A stretch of 64,000 nt of DNA from Pseudeuparius sepicola (taxonomy: Eukaryota; Arthropoda; Insecta; Coleoptera; Anthribidae). Within the stretch, counting starts at the first letter, position 1, and each line of letters opens with the position of its first letter. A program made the position numbers and the translations under genes. Shown here in pieces: positions 10,507 through 22,046 of this stretch. The stretch lies in contig OY987302.1 of assembly GCA_963920635.1 (NCBI GenBank), forward strand, positions 42,411,500-42,475,499, written 5' to 3'. The notes under the pieces were generated by a model. The model had not been told where the DNA came from and ran no database searches. It saw only the letters and a list, made by a program, of their open reading frames with translations.

Positions 10507-11640
10507 TTAAACAGAAAAACGTCTCGTCCATGTGATATCAGAGCCATCTATTATCCGGCGTTGCCGGCAGAACTTGCCGTCCCCTCTGGCGTAGCTATAC
10601 AGAAATATAAACAAGCTCATACAAGAGTTAAAAGAGAGTGGCGCTAGCGGCAACCTAAACGTCAACGTCAACGTCAGCCTAGTGACTATGGTATGGACCT
10701 CAGACGTATGGACGATATGGTTTAATGGTTCATATAAAATATACAGGAAAAACGGAAAATGCGCAAAGTGAAAACGGATAGACACTGTTAGACCGTGTTA
10801 CTGATAGCAATTTTCTCGTGTAATTTAAAAACTATGCAAATTATTGTGTACAAAAACTCGCGAAAACTTCTCAAGTAAATGCTATGATGTGAATACAATA
10901 TTTTCTCAAAGTGTTTCAAGTGTTATAACAATTACCATTTGAAGAATCATGCAAGCCTAACAGCCCCGATACTGCCCATAAAAGATAAGTATTTCTTATT
11001 TCTTCGGATTAACTTTCATTAATAAGGTTGACCAATGAAATGCGGCAACATCGCTCACCTCAGATGTTTCCTGGGAATCAGGTGCGTCGAGTTACGCGGG
11101 TGCTTATGTTGATTTGCCCCACGTTTTAAACTTCGCCAAAAAATTTTCGCATTTTCCTTTTTATTGGGCCTCCCCCACTATGTGATTAAAATTTTGTACA
11201 TCATGACTGAATCACTCTGTATAACTAACATTACCACTACCACCACTAGTGTATGGTCGAAAGAGGAAGAGGTGGCAATTTATTTTCCACTAGCATCATT
11301 GATCTCTGCTATTTTCAGTTATAGGATATTTGAAGATTTTTCATAAACTCTATAGAAATATATATTTCTATATATATATAATAGACATATTTAAATATAT
11401 ACGAAACTTACAGTTTTAATCGCCAACATGTACAATATGTGTTTACTAATACAAAACTTTACTGTATTGATACTTACACTTTACAGAGGATTCATTGGAG
11501 CATTCAAGAATATAATAGAATAGAGAAGACGACGGTTAGCCGCCTTACATTACGATTTTGATTATGTTGCATATTGAAATAAACATAATAGTTACTTTGT
11601 ATACATCAGGATGATTTTTTTTAGCAGTATAGGTACCTTC
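10507..11640. other. Unassigned sequence right of the Gypsy remnant
   Basis: Starts at the abrupt end of Gypsy homology with a CpG-containing block (CCGGCGTTGCCGGCAG) and continues AT-rich. The reading frames found have no recognisable domain. Small AACGTC repeats occur near 10660. Confidence 0.3.
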
Positions 11641-11879
11641 GCGATATCCTCGCTTATTTTCCGCCCCACAAAACAACTTAACAAATAAAAATATTTTTTG
11701 GCTTCGCCCGTTATAGACCTTATTTTTTTAACTTTGCTTTTACTAACTAAACAACCGTTGCGCCATTACAAGAAAAGTTTTCATTTTGTAATGTATACGC
11801 AGGTTTATATTATTTTTGGTCTGAGTTTGAAAGCCTTAAAAGTCTTGAAAGTTAAGGCACCTTCTTTAAAGAAAGAACT

Positions 11880-12110
11880 ATACAGGAAAGACCCTGTGTA
11901 ATTTTCTGAAACTATATGTGCACCCGGTTGCGTAAACAGAGCAATCAATACTTTTGTCTCTTATTGCATGGGCGCCGATTTCAGCGTCACCTAGCTATCC
12001 AAGTTTTTTCTAACTTTTTTATGGAGTGCAAAATAAGCGAAAAAATCACGGTGGTAGGTTTAAAAAAAACATCCTGTACCTATACCATTTTATACACAGA
12101 AGTTTCGACG
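11880..12110. repeat. Dispersed repeat C, copy 1
   Basis: Shares the order GACCCTGTGTAATTTT, CCGGTTGC.TAAA, TTTCAGCGTCACCTAGCT, GCAAAATAAGC and CATCCTGTA with 35.40-35.74 kb. Non-coding, class unknown. Confidence 0.55.
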
Positions 12111-12149
12111 GACCATGCAGGCTAACAATTGGTTTATGTTGGCAGCCCT

Positions 12150-12330
12150 GCGCCTCGGTTGTAAACTACCACCTTAAGTTTCGCTGCGGGACGGCCGAGG
12201 TGAACGGAAGCGGCCGTTAGCGGTTGGCAGAGTGCCACAACTTCCATACTACTGCCGCCGCTCTCAATGGATATTAAAGTGAGTTGATTTATGGCCGGTT
12301 TATTGTCGATTCGAAGACACCACATCAGGC
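12150..12330. repeat. Dispersed repeat B, copy 2
   Basis: Counterpart of 3.96-4.11 kb, sharing ATGGATATTAAA and GTTGATTTATGGCC. Confidence 0.5.
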
Positions 12331-12379
12331 CAATTAGACAGATGTTAGTTCGATTCCTACAATCAAAAGGGCGAGACTT

Positions 12380-12610
12380 TTATTGCTTCCGCCGAGGCGC
12401 TCTAACGAGCGATTTACTGGTCTTTTACTATGGGAATGGCTGTTGTCTAGCAGAAATTGTGGGGACGGCAAATTGATTACAAATAACTTGTACAAATATG
12501 TGCCGGCGACTCCAACGAGAATTTCTGGATTTGTTCGACGTTTTGATACAGAAAGACAACTCGCACAGTTAAAAAGACCGCTGCAAAAGGAATCACAACT
12601 TCCACATCAG
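12380..12610 (+). pseudogene. Possible helix-turn-helix fragment of a mariner-superfamily transposase
   Basis: A frameshifted stretch reads NGCCLAEIVGTAN in one frame and PTRISGFVRRFDTERQLAQL in another. The arrangement resembles the N-terminal domain (DUF4817-like) of some insect mariner-superfamily transposases, where a CxG-NxxxAxxxY helix is followed by a PxRxTFxxLVRRF helix. There is no catalytic domain attached, and the fragment is short, so this is a weak call. Confidence 0.3.
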
Positions 12611-13199
12611 AAGTAAATTCTAGTAGTGCATTAAAATCCCACACATTTTTCCTTTTTTTGATTTTCACCCCTTCGAAACCAACCTTAAAATTGAATTCGT
12701 TGACCCCAAGAAAATAGAAAACGCTGTTTTAAAATTCAAACCTTTGCATCCCGTCTCAACGACTCCCTTTGTACCCATTAATGGTACATAGCCCTGCAAG
12801 ATGTTACTCACAACAAAAAAAGGCGATTTGCCTTATACGAAAGCCTTTTCATTTCGATTTAGAGACCTAAAGCCAGATTTTTTTTTAATTTCATATTATC
12901 TTCCGAACCACTGAACGGAGTGAGTAGAAAATGTTGGGTTTGGGTTTTTAGGGGTAAGGATATTGAATATGAGAGCTATTTTGCGTTTGGCACTAAGGTG
13001 GGCGCTACTTATGCCAAATAACAGTGGCGGCTCGTGAGTTAATGCACATGGGGGGGGGGCTACGTTTTGAAAGAAACAAACTCTATGGTCAATTAGAAAA
13101 AATAGGTGGATACCGAGGTGCGGCTACCTAATTTCGGCATTTTATTAGAAATTACATGTTTTTGCATCATCAATTTAAAAAGTACATAAAACAATAATT

Positions 13200-13530
13200 C
13201 CCGTTTTTTAAAAAGTTAATAACGCAAAACAGGGCATTTAATTCGTCGTATCCACATCACATCCACTTGTTCTTGCCGTACATAGTCTCCCAAAAGTTTT
13301 TATTTCAACTTTTTCTGTCTGAAAGTTACCTTTCAAAATGTCCTGCACACTACTTTTCATTTTGTTTACTTGATTGGCTGGAACTGGGGCTCTCTGAGGC
13401 CTCTGGGAAGCAGCCGATTCGTCCTGATCGCGCTCCTCTTTCCTCGCGACATCGCGGCTCAAATATTCGTAGCCGCCAATCGACGATTTTACTTTATTAT
13501 GAGGTATCCGTTGCGGGCGCTTAAATGGTA
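13200..13530. repeat. Dispersed repeat D, copy 1
   Basis: Matches about 44.10-44.67 kb in the same orientation: AGTTTTTAT.TCAACTTTTTCTGTC, then AAGCAGCCGA and TTCGTAGCC blocks. The 44-kb copy has an additional 55-bp hairpin absent here, so this copy shows the unoccupied site. Confidence 0.6.
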
Positions 13531-13959
13531 CGTAAGTACAGGGGTATTATTTAAAGATTGCCCACCCAATAATTGTGTAAATTTTGAACCTAAAAAAGAT
13601 TAACACGAAAGTTGTAGAAAATTTTCTTGCGATCTTAATGCACTTATCAGAAAAACAATTGAAAGTAGCATTCTTCAGATCACCCTGTATATTATTGGAT
13701 ATTTGAAACCTACATGAAATTGCGAGTCCAATGATATATATGTGTTATATGTCCTCTCGAATCGTTTGCCAGTTTACAGCCATGTTTACGTTTTTTTTTT
13801 TGTTCAACGCACAAGGCGTACCTACCTACCTTATCAACAAACTATAAGTTTAATGTTTCTCAGTTCGCCACTTTCATTTATTTATTAAACATATTTCTCG
13901 GGATATTTTTTCTTTTAATGCATCAGCATAGTGGTTTCATTCTCGGTATACCCGATCCT

Positions 13960-14217
13960 TCAATGTTCCCCATAAAAAGAAGTCTAAAGGGGCAGGCTAT
14001 AAGATCGTACCGTTTTTCCCAATCCATTCTGAATAATTATCTATCATCCAAGAAATTTTTGACGGCAATGGTTTTGTGTGCAGGAGCACCATCTTGCTAT
14101 ATTTTATACATTTAAATTACGAATTAAATGAAAAATCTCGCTTTCTAAGAAGTCCAAGTATTTTCTTCCATTTAAAGCACGGTCAAAAAATACTGGTCCG
14201 ACAATGGTTTCTTGCAC
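13960..14217 (-). pseudogene. DDE transposase fragment, mariner superfamily
   Basis: On the minus strand the frame VQETIVGPVFFDRALNGRKY runs into LDFLESEIFHLIRNL, then after a frameshift QDGAPAHKTIAVKNFLDD. The QDGAPxH motif carries the second catalytic Asp and is typical of insect DDE_3-type transposases. The fragment ends exactly where the pogo-like element begins (TA at 14218-14219). Confidence 0.65.
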
Positions 14218-14788
14218 TAGGGGAGAGCGGTGACGGTTGTAACGGGCGTCGATTGTAACATTCGACCTATCATCGCCATCTATGTAGCTACGCGCAAACA
14301 ACATGTATGGGTCATGCGCGTTGAGCCTGCCGCCATATTAGTGGTCAGCTGTTTACGATACTCGACAGTGAACGTACGTGACGGGTAAAAACATAGGTTT
14401 GAACGCACTAAGTAAGTTTCAATTTTTATCTTCTTTGGTAAGTAGTTCCTATAGCATTTATTTTATGTGTAATCAAATTATACCAAAAAAATCAGCGTCA
14501 TTTTGAGTAGGGAATCAAGTATTTAGAACGCTTAAAGTTTAAGGTTACATAGTTTTTTGATGCAGACACAGGATGTCTGTCGGTTGGTGTCGGTTGTAAC
14601 ATAAAGAGAAGTAGCGGTTGTAACATGTTACAACCGACATTATCACAAAATGTTACACCAATGTTTACAAATATTTTTGTTTTAGGCTATTTGTAAACAT
14701 GAAACCAAGGCAGAGAAAAACTAATAGGGGTAATATTCCTCAAGAAGTTTATGAAGAAGCTGCAAATAAAGTTATAAATGACAATATA
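14218..14788 (+). mobile_element. Pogo-like element, 5' part
   Basis: Begins after a TA with GGGGAGAGCGGTGACGGTTG and has repeated TTGTAAC motifs (about 14238, 14256, 14592, 14616) like subterminal transposase sites. A short coding start follows at 14699. The element is cut at about 14787 by a fold-back element and no continuation was found beyond it. Confidence 0.55.
14699..14788 (+). pseudogene. Pogo/jerky-type transposase, N-terminus only
   Basis: An ATG at 14699 opens RKTNRGNIPQEVYEEAANKV, a block close to the beginning of insect pogo/Tigger/jerky-type transposases, which start with a basic stretch and a helix-turn-helix that binds the element ends. Thirty codons remain before a TACAGGGTG-type element interrupts the frame. 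An acceptor-like TTTTGTTTTAG lies just upstream. The catalytic domain is absent. Confidence 0.6.
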
Positions 14789-15636
14789 CAGGGTGAGTTT
14801 TTTTCGATGACCACTTGGGGATCTCGGAAACTAGCAGGGCCAGAACAAAGTTAAATGGGGAAGGAACTGCAGTTTTGAATGCTCAATCTAATGCCCCTAT
14901 TGGATTTTTGAAAAAGTTCCTGGCTTACTAGATATTTTGAAGAGTGATTTTTTGCTGTTTCATCAGATCTCTGTAGCTCCGTTATTTATGATTATACAGA
15001 AAAACTGTAGAGACAAAAATTATAGATAATTTTGGGCTTAATAAGATAATCTTATCAAATTTTTTATGTTGTTTGTGATTTTTGAGATATGGCATAAACT
15101 TTTGTTTTTTTAATGTAAATCATAGTTGGCTGTGGCCTTATCAAATCGGCCATTTTTTTAGCTTTCCAAAGATGTAATACTCGGCATAGTTATTATAGAA
15201 AATAAAATAGCTATGGCTAATTTTCTGATTTTTTTTTTTAATTTTCACATAGTCAGCCAAGGAATATTTTGATAATTACGTTCTGTTTTATAATAAGACA
15301 TACATACTTTTATTTTTTATAATAATAACTATGCCAAGTATTATATCTTTGGAAAGCTCAAAAAATGGCCGATTTGATAAGGCTACAGCCAACTATGATT
15401 TACATTTAAAAAAACACAAGTTTATGTCATATCTCAAAAATCACAAACAACATAAAAAATTTGATTAGACTATCTTATTAAGCCCAAAATTATCTAAAAT
15501 TTTTGTCTGTACAGTTTTTCTGTATAATCAGAAATAACGGAGCTACAGAGATCTGATGAAACAGCAAAAAATCACTCTTTTCAAAATATCTAGTGAGCCA
15601 TGAACTTTTTTAAAAATCCAAAAAGGGCATTAGGAT
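14787..15636. mobile_element. Fold-back element FB-a (TACAGGGTGAGTTTTTTT family), truncated
   Basis: Left end TACAGGGTGAGTTTTTTT. A left arm at about 14887-15215 is repeated inverted at about 15325-15635 (for example TTAGCTTTCCAAAGATGTAA / complement). The outermost 100 bp of the right arm are missing. Same family as 25508-26279. Non-coding. Confidence 0.8.
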
Positions 15637-15764
15637 AAGTTATAAAATAATCACAAATTAAAAACAAACCTCCATTACAAATAAAAAATTATTAGGCGGA
15701 TGCATCTATTTTCAAGAATTCAAAAATATATTTTATTTTTTATCCGTACACTCTCTTATTTTTT

Positions 15765-16010
15765 ATGTTTGGAAGATATTTCGAGAGCGGGCAAGACAAA
15801 TTCTGTCCGCTCAGCCCCCCTAGCTTCGGGCCTGCCCCTACCCCAACAGGAGGGGCCCCGCGGTACATTATGTGGCTAAATAAAAATGTATTTTTTTCTT
15901 TCTCAGCTCGGTTCCGCCCCCTCCTTTATCGTTGTACCCGACACGAGCAAAACATAAGCATACTGTGCCCCTCCCATAAACAAGTCCTGGGTGCGCCACT
16001 GACAAGCGTA
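15765..16010. repeat. GC-rich block ending in a hAT-like terminus
   Basis: A GC-rich island in AT-rich surroundings, ending with AAGTCCTGGGTGCGCCACTG. GTGGCGCACCCAGGA-type ends occur at hAT termini. No partner end or duplication was identified. Confidence 0.3.
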
Positions 16011-16229
16011 CATTATTATCGTAGGATGCGTTAAAATTGGAAGATTATACTATGACAAATATTAGATTTTAATTTTAATTTTACTATTTACTTAAAGGAA
16101 ATAATATCTCAGTCACATAATCAGTTTCCAAATGCCCACCATTCCCTTCCAAACATTTACTTAATCTAATATTCAAGTTTTGATTATAATATAGATATTA
16201 TTTCCATACCTATAAACCACCGGTCAATG

Positions 16230-16808
16230 TACAGGGTGTCCCAATTTCGCTCCTTCTGAAAAAATCTATGGGGTAAATTTTTACCATTTTTACAAGTTAG
16301 CGAATAACGGATATTTAAAAATCACCTTGTATTTGAAAAACCAAGGACACCATGAAAATTCTGTCTACTGGGCCTTTCTTTTTATGAAAAAGTAGACCAG
16401 TGTCCCGAAAACCGCAACTCCCTATCTCTAAAAATAACCGAGATACCGTGCAAAGATCTAAAATAGGACACCCAAAGTTTTGACCCATAAAATGGCTTTT
16501 TTCGATCTGTAGTGAGCAACATGTATAATTTTATACCTTTGGTCAATACAAAGTATAAGCTGGATTATTCTCTATTTACCTATAACTTATAAATAAATAA
16601 GTACTTCGGGATGGCTTTAGACAAATGCTTTGAATTCAAATTATATGGACGGCAATTCTGATAAATATTTTAAAATAAGTTGTTCTTAAAATGTTAGCAA
16701 TTACTTAGGTTAAAACTTGTATTGACCAAACCTTTAAAATTATGCGTGCTGGTCACTCACTACAGATCTAAAAAATCCATTTTATGGGTCAAAATATTGA
16801 TTCACCAC
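16230..16808. mobile_element. Fold-back element FB-b, right end truncated
   Basis: Starts TACAGGGTGTCCCAATTTCG. An inner arm around 16483-16550 (TTGACCCATAAAATGG, CGATCTGTAGTGAG) is repeated inverted at about 16720-16795. The outer part of the right arm is missing. Confidence 0.65.
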
Positions 16809-17421
16809 GTATGAGCCGTACATTCACTATTAAAAGAGGTAATTATCGCATTTATAATCCGTTTTGTGTGGATTCAAGAAAAGAATAAGGGGGGATGGCA
16901 ACTGCTGGATCTGCCACTGGACTTGGTCCAGGACACGTAATCGTCCCCACAATGTTTCATTTATTAATAACAAGACTGAATTTATAAGTATGGTATGAAA
17001 AATAAAGTAGGTACCTACCTATTACTAGACTTGGGACATGTGTTACCGACTGCCACATCGCACGACAAGCCAGTGGCGCAGCATGAAACGCGTTCTAAGC
17101 CAATATCACAAAAATGTTAAAAATGAAAAGGTAGTTAATTCTGACTTCCATGTAATTCGAAATATTGGTATTTATTTGCAGATAATTTCCCAAATGTAAA
17201 GATAGTGTCAAGTGCTGAAATATATTTATTTGCGGCGATTTCGAATCAATCAATTAGGAAATTTTCAATAAAAACGATGTTAAAAATAATTATATTGGTC
17301 CTTATTTACAAACAAAACAATGCATTTTATCATACTAAAAGGTGGAAGGAATTTGAAGAAGTTATATTGAGAAAAAAAATGTTTTAGGGCATCTTCCAAA
17401 GGTAGCTTGTTAAATATTTAC

Positions 17422-17610
17422 CTGTGAAACGAAATCCCGGGCTCTTGCTTTTCACTTCCGCTTTTGCAACCAAACGCTCAACAATTCACCATCGTAAGAG
17501 TCTATATTGTCCCCTTAATCACTGTTACCTTTATTTTACAAATTCACGAAATTAACTCACAACTTACTCGCTTTGTCTGCCACATATAAAATGGCCGCCG
17601 TTCAAAACTA
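17422..17610 (-). promoter_or_regulatory. Candidate untranslated first exon on the minus strand
   Basis: On the minus strand, a stretch starting near a GGCGGCCATTTTATATGTGG block ends in TTTCACAG/GTAAATATTT (junction 17422/17421), a good donor. It has CpG-containing sequence unlike its neighbours and no long frame (an ATG at about 17494 is followed closely by TGA). It could be a distal 5' exon of the Imp-like gene on the same strand 17 kb away; this is inference. Confidence 0.3.
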
Positions 17611-17649
17611 CGTAACAAAATCTACAAACGGCAGGGTAGGCAAGCGCGG

Positions 17650-19160
17650 GGTCCTCTCTCTTTCCTTGTCTAAGATTCATATTATGTATTCTGGCTAAAA
17701 TGGCGTGAATAGTGGTATATTTCCTTTCAAATGGAAAAATTAGTTCTTCCTGTATATTTATGACTATAAATATCGAAAAACCCTAACTGAAATTTGTGTA
17801 GCTAAAAATTTTTCAGATTTATCGACAATTAAACTAATTAGCGCATTGTTTATCTCCAAGTTTATAAATTGCAATGATTATAACCTGCCACGACCAGTTA
17901 CCTTCAAACACATACCTACACATTGCATTCATTGAACCGATGCAATTATTTTACATTATTCCAGGGATTATAATGGAAATAGTTGGCCAGAATTATGTAC
18001 CAATCTGAAATAATAAGCAAATAATTAATATTTTGAATAAGTATAAATAAACTCTTAGTAAAATATAATATATATAACTCTTTGAAATTTAGCTACAAGA
18101 CAAATCAGTATTGAAAATTCCACCTACAAAATTTTACAGAGTTTTCAGTAAATTTAAGCACATTATGACCTATATACCCAGTAAACTCACTTAATATTAT
18201 TTTTAACGCGCATACCAGAATGGCCAAGAATGGAATGCGAGGAATCCATCAGAGACTATATATTGAAAATCCCACCGGTCAGTGCTAGGACGAATTATCC
18301 GTGATTTATCTACCCTGTACCCACACGGAAAACTCTACTCCATTTTTAGTTCTTATTGTCATGTAAAAATGTCGTGAAATGGGCAAACAACGTGACTTCA
18401 AAGTGAGGTTCTATTGGAGAATGCGTTTGCATAAAAAACGAAAGTCACTACCGCCGAGATGCCGAGATCAAAAGCCGATTGCAACATAAACAACTGGGCA
18501 TTCCTTAAACTGTATTTTAAGCATTCATTATTTCCTATAAACGGACAAGGCATTTCATCTCCAATTAAATTTGGTAGGTAGGCAATATCGTATTAATAAA
18601 GTATTAGGTAATTAATTATAATTAACACTTATCGAACGTCACTTAGTTAAGTCCCTTTGATCTTATAAATATAAAGGTACCCAATCCCAATAATTATTAT
18701 TATTAACCATAGCGATGAAAATATAGGTATAGTTGGTATCGGTATAATGTATATACCATATGTTTGTAAATGAAATAGTCTTTTTATTGCGAATAATAAT
18801 AATAATTATTATTGTGACATATTGCTTGTATTGCATATTATGTATGTACATATAAACACAGAAAAATAAGAGTTTGCCACGAAACGGTAACAGGTTCAAA
18901 TTAATGTCAAGAAATAATACAGATGCAGTCACCGTTTCCAAGGCGCATGCCTATGCGCTTCTTGTCAGTTCAGTTAGTGAGGGACAACAAACACTCTGCA
19001 CAAAATTACAATTTATCTCTTTTAATTGGTTTTCGATCCAAAATTAATGTTTAAAAGTTGGTGTGTTGGGACTTTTTGCCGACGGTTTCCACCCGAGATA
19101 AAATATATCTACTCGTAGATCAACAATAAAAAATGGCATTTGTAATAATTATTCAACATG
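17650..19160. other. AT-rich region, no gene recognised
   Basis: Contains short (AAT)n/(ATT)n runs near 18790 and a few GTAGGTA-type motifs. No coding sequence or element boundary can be supported. Confidence 0.35.
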
Positions 19161-19164
19161 TACA

Positions 19165-19516
19165 TACAGGTTGATTCAAATGTCACGCCCCCCCTTAACT
19201 TCTTTATTTTTCAAGATAAAGAAAAAATTTTAGAGATAAATGTTTTAAGATAGATATTTTGTGGGCTTTTTCATACTGAAATTAATACAGGGTGTTCCGT
19301 AAAAGGTGGACAAACCAAATTTATGTTTATTTTAATGGAACACCTTGAATATTATTGAACTATAGGAAAACTAGGCGTCAACCCGATTCGAATATATATT
19401 ATATATATGTTTGCTCCACGAAAAATCTTAAAACTTTTGTCTCGACAGTTTTTTCTTTAACTTGAAAAATAAAGAAGTATAAGGGAGGGGTGGCGCCAAA
19501 TTTGGATCACCCTGTA
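19165..19516. mobile_element. Fold-back element FB-c (352 bp)
   Basis: Ends TACAGGTTGATTCAAATG and, on the complement, TACAGGGTGATCCAAATTTG. The arms share AACTTCTTTATTTTTCAAG. An internal AATACAGGGTGTTCCG (about 19288) and TGGAACACCTTG (about 19338) form a second, inner pair of ends. Confidence 0.75.
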
Positions 19517-20069
19517 CAATACCAAATCAAAACAAATATTTAAGGGCTGATTCCATTCTTGTACACAAGTGCACAGTTATATAGAAGCATTGAATAATGA
19601 ATCCAAATACCTTAAACAATGGTAGAAGTACCTAATCGAATCCATAATATAATTATTGTAAATAAAATAGTATACATACCAACATACCTCGGCGAAAGTT
19701 TCATTACAGCCTCGGGGTATTGCCGACCGCGACGCGCTTCGGCCAGTAAGGAAATAGCGAATTAAATTTTGCTCACGTATATTAGTAAAGAAATAACAAA
19801 AAACAAATTAAAGTTTGCTCACGTATGTTGAAAATATTTTATTAGAAGTGAATAAATTTTTATCAACTATTTTTATAGGTATATAATTTTTATTAATTTG
19901 CATTCAATACTGGAATACGACATGCACCCCAACTAGGGTTTGGACTGAAATATCTTAATATTTCACTTAGCGAATTAAGTTTTTAAAGGTTTTTTGTTGC
20001 TTTGTATAACAGCATATTTCTATGTCCATATTTGATGCTGCAGGAAAAATAGCATGTGATAATATGATC

Positions 20070-20275
20070 TGTTTTGCATCAAAATAACAATCGTTTGAAA
20101 CCATCTTCCTTCATTGTCGCGGTGGCGTCGCTCGTACCGGCTCTGACTTTCTAGACTGCATGTTTTTCTGCCTTCGATCGACCTTGGTTCGAACCGATGT
20201 CGACGCAGGTGCATGCACATGTCTTTAAAGAAAAACACCGCTATATGGCCAAGAGCGCTGGACAAATGTGGGTTC
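20070..20275 (-). mobile_element. tRNA-like SINE candidate
   Basis: On the minus strand, CTTGGCCATATAGCGG resembles a polymerase III A box, and CGGTTCGAACC about 57 bases later matches the B box. A tail continues to about 20070. Spacing is slightly longer than in tRNA genes and no cloverleaf is apparent, so a SINE head is more likely than a tRNA gene. Confidence 0.45.
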
Positions 20276-20497
20276 ACGGTATTGCTCCTAAATAGGCTTT
20301 ATCCGTGTAATTTACTAATTGTCCTACACTCACTGGGATTACTACGGTTTTCTAGGGTTTTCCGTAGTACTTGAGCGAATGCTATCCTAGTTCTATCGAA
20401 AAAAGTCGGCCCTAGCCGCAAATGGCAACGAAGACAAAATAATAGTAATTGCCCCCCTCCCCGCACAAGCATGTGGGTGCTTCTGGGGTACTCCTAG

Positions 20498-20538
20498 TTT
20501 GGAGTATTGTGAGGGTGAGAATTATTATTATTATTATT
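20498..20538 (+). repeat. Retroelement-like 3' end with (ATT)n tail
   Basis: TTTGGAGTATTGTGAGGGTG followed by AGAAT(TAT)n. The same block followed by AGAAT(AAT)n is at 41703-41745. A fixed 3' sequence with a microsatellite tail is typical of SINE/LINE ends. Confidence 0.45.
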
Positions 20539-20565
20539 GTAGGTAGACAAGGTGAAATGCAGTTT

Positions 20566-20669
20566 TATTTTTCTACGCGGTTTCTTAAATAGTTTGAACT
20601 TCCACCAATAACCTTTCTATTTTTCTACGCGGTTTCTTAAATAGTTTGAACTTCCACCAATAACCTTTT
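20566..20669. repeat. 52-bp exact tandem duplication
   Basis: Two copies of a unit beginning TATTTTTCTACGCGGTTTC (20566 and 20618) appear identical, so the duplication is recent. Confidence 0.85.
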
Positions 20670-21540
20670 TTATTTCATAACAAATCAAACCATACATTCT
20701 TCTAGTACTACTTCACAAAGTGCATGGTTTCGACTTATGAGATTGGATATAATTGATACCTACACTACAATACGAAAACCTCTTGTTTTAAACAAAATTA
20801 AAACAATGGAAGTCTGATTCTATCGAGGATAGACATTTTCCAAGGAACACATTTTATTTACTCCTACACAACCTCGACTTTGCAGTTCCGGCAATTAATC
20901 ACTTAGATATCTACTACACTCATAGAAAACAATAGCAAGTCTTTTATTTCCATAAAACAATTCCCAGTTTATTTCCCTCTAGGCTCACCACCCTCTCTTA
21001 AATCACGGCTCATCTGGAAAGGAAACCTAATAAATATCACCTCAGTGAACCTCCAAGAAACCGATGTTTCACTTCCTTTCGGTAAATAATTTGCAGCCGT
21101 TTATTTTATTTTGTGAGTGTCAATAAAGCTCCACGGAGTCCGATCGTTGTCTGTTATAAAAATAATAGAGTTTGACGAATGAAAAAATTTGATTTATCCA
21201 GATTCATTTAAAAGGAAGTGACATATTTTGAAAGGGATCCCTCAATTTTAATTTGATATTGAAATCTGCTCAACATTTCCTTTCCGATTAAATATTTTAC
21301 ACAGATTACTATACACATTAGCATTTGTTTTAAAAATTGTCTCCTAGAATTTGTATCAATTTCCAAGTATGGCCACGGAGTCGCCAAAGCAGAACATCGG
21401 GTGAATGGAAATGTTTAAAAGGTTTATTTCAACCTCTACTAAAGCCAAACAACAACAGAGTGACGTCACGCTTAAGTGGCTTAGTAAACACATATTTTAA
21501 AGCCAAGGGAAGATTTCAGAAATAGATTAAATATGTACCA
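20670..21540. other. No gene recognised
   Basis: Unremarkable AT-rich sequence; the short frames here have no recognisable domain. Confidence 0.35.
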
Positions 21541-21986
21541 ATTGTATCACTAGAGTAACCCAAATATGCAACAGGCATATTTTGCATATTTAGCATATTA
21601 TATGCATTTTTTTTAATATTTGCATATTTGCATATATCCTTAAAATATGGCATATTGTGCATAATTGAAAGAATTTAGGATAATTTAAATTTTTGGCAGG
21701 CGTTTCATTCATTTTTGGGAACAGGGGTCGGTGTCTAGGTAGATACCTGGTTTTCCCAAAATAATATAGGTAAATTATAATTTTATGGGCACTAATCCTG
21801 GTCATCTGAAAACGAATACCTATTTAAACCTATTTAATAAAGTACAATTATTGAAAAGGAGAGAATAAATTATATATTCAGTGTCAAAGCTACATAACCA
21901 AAACTTCACTTCTTTTCTCCAGAAGTACCTATTGCAAATTTAATGTCCCAAGTGAAACAACAGTACGAAGAAACGACGTAAATTCC

Positions 21987-22046
21987 TTGTATTCGGAGGT
22001 AATCGAGGAAATTAAAACAAAAATTCTAAACAGATATTTTTACATA
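21987..22046 (+). pseudogene. hAT transposase, piece left of the fold-back insertion
   Basis: A short frame SEVIEEIKTKILNRYFY runs directly into the fold-back terminus. In this family this position precedes the first catalytic Asp region, which is found on the other side of the insertion at 23177. Confidence 0.5.

Noticed and set aside
10369..10647. Plus-strand frame over the Gypsy remnant
   Set aside because: It is the antisense of the reverse transcriptase YLDD region; the minus strand carries the real homology.
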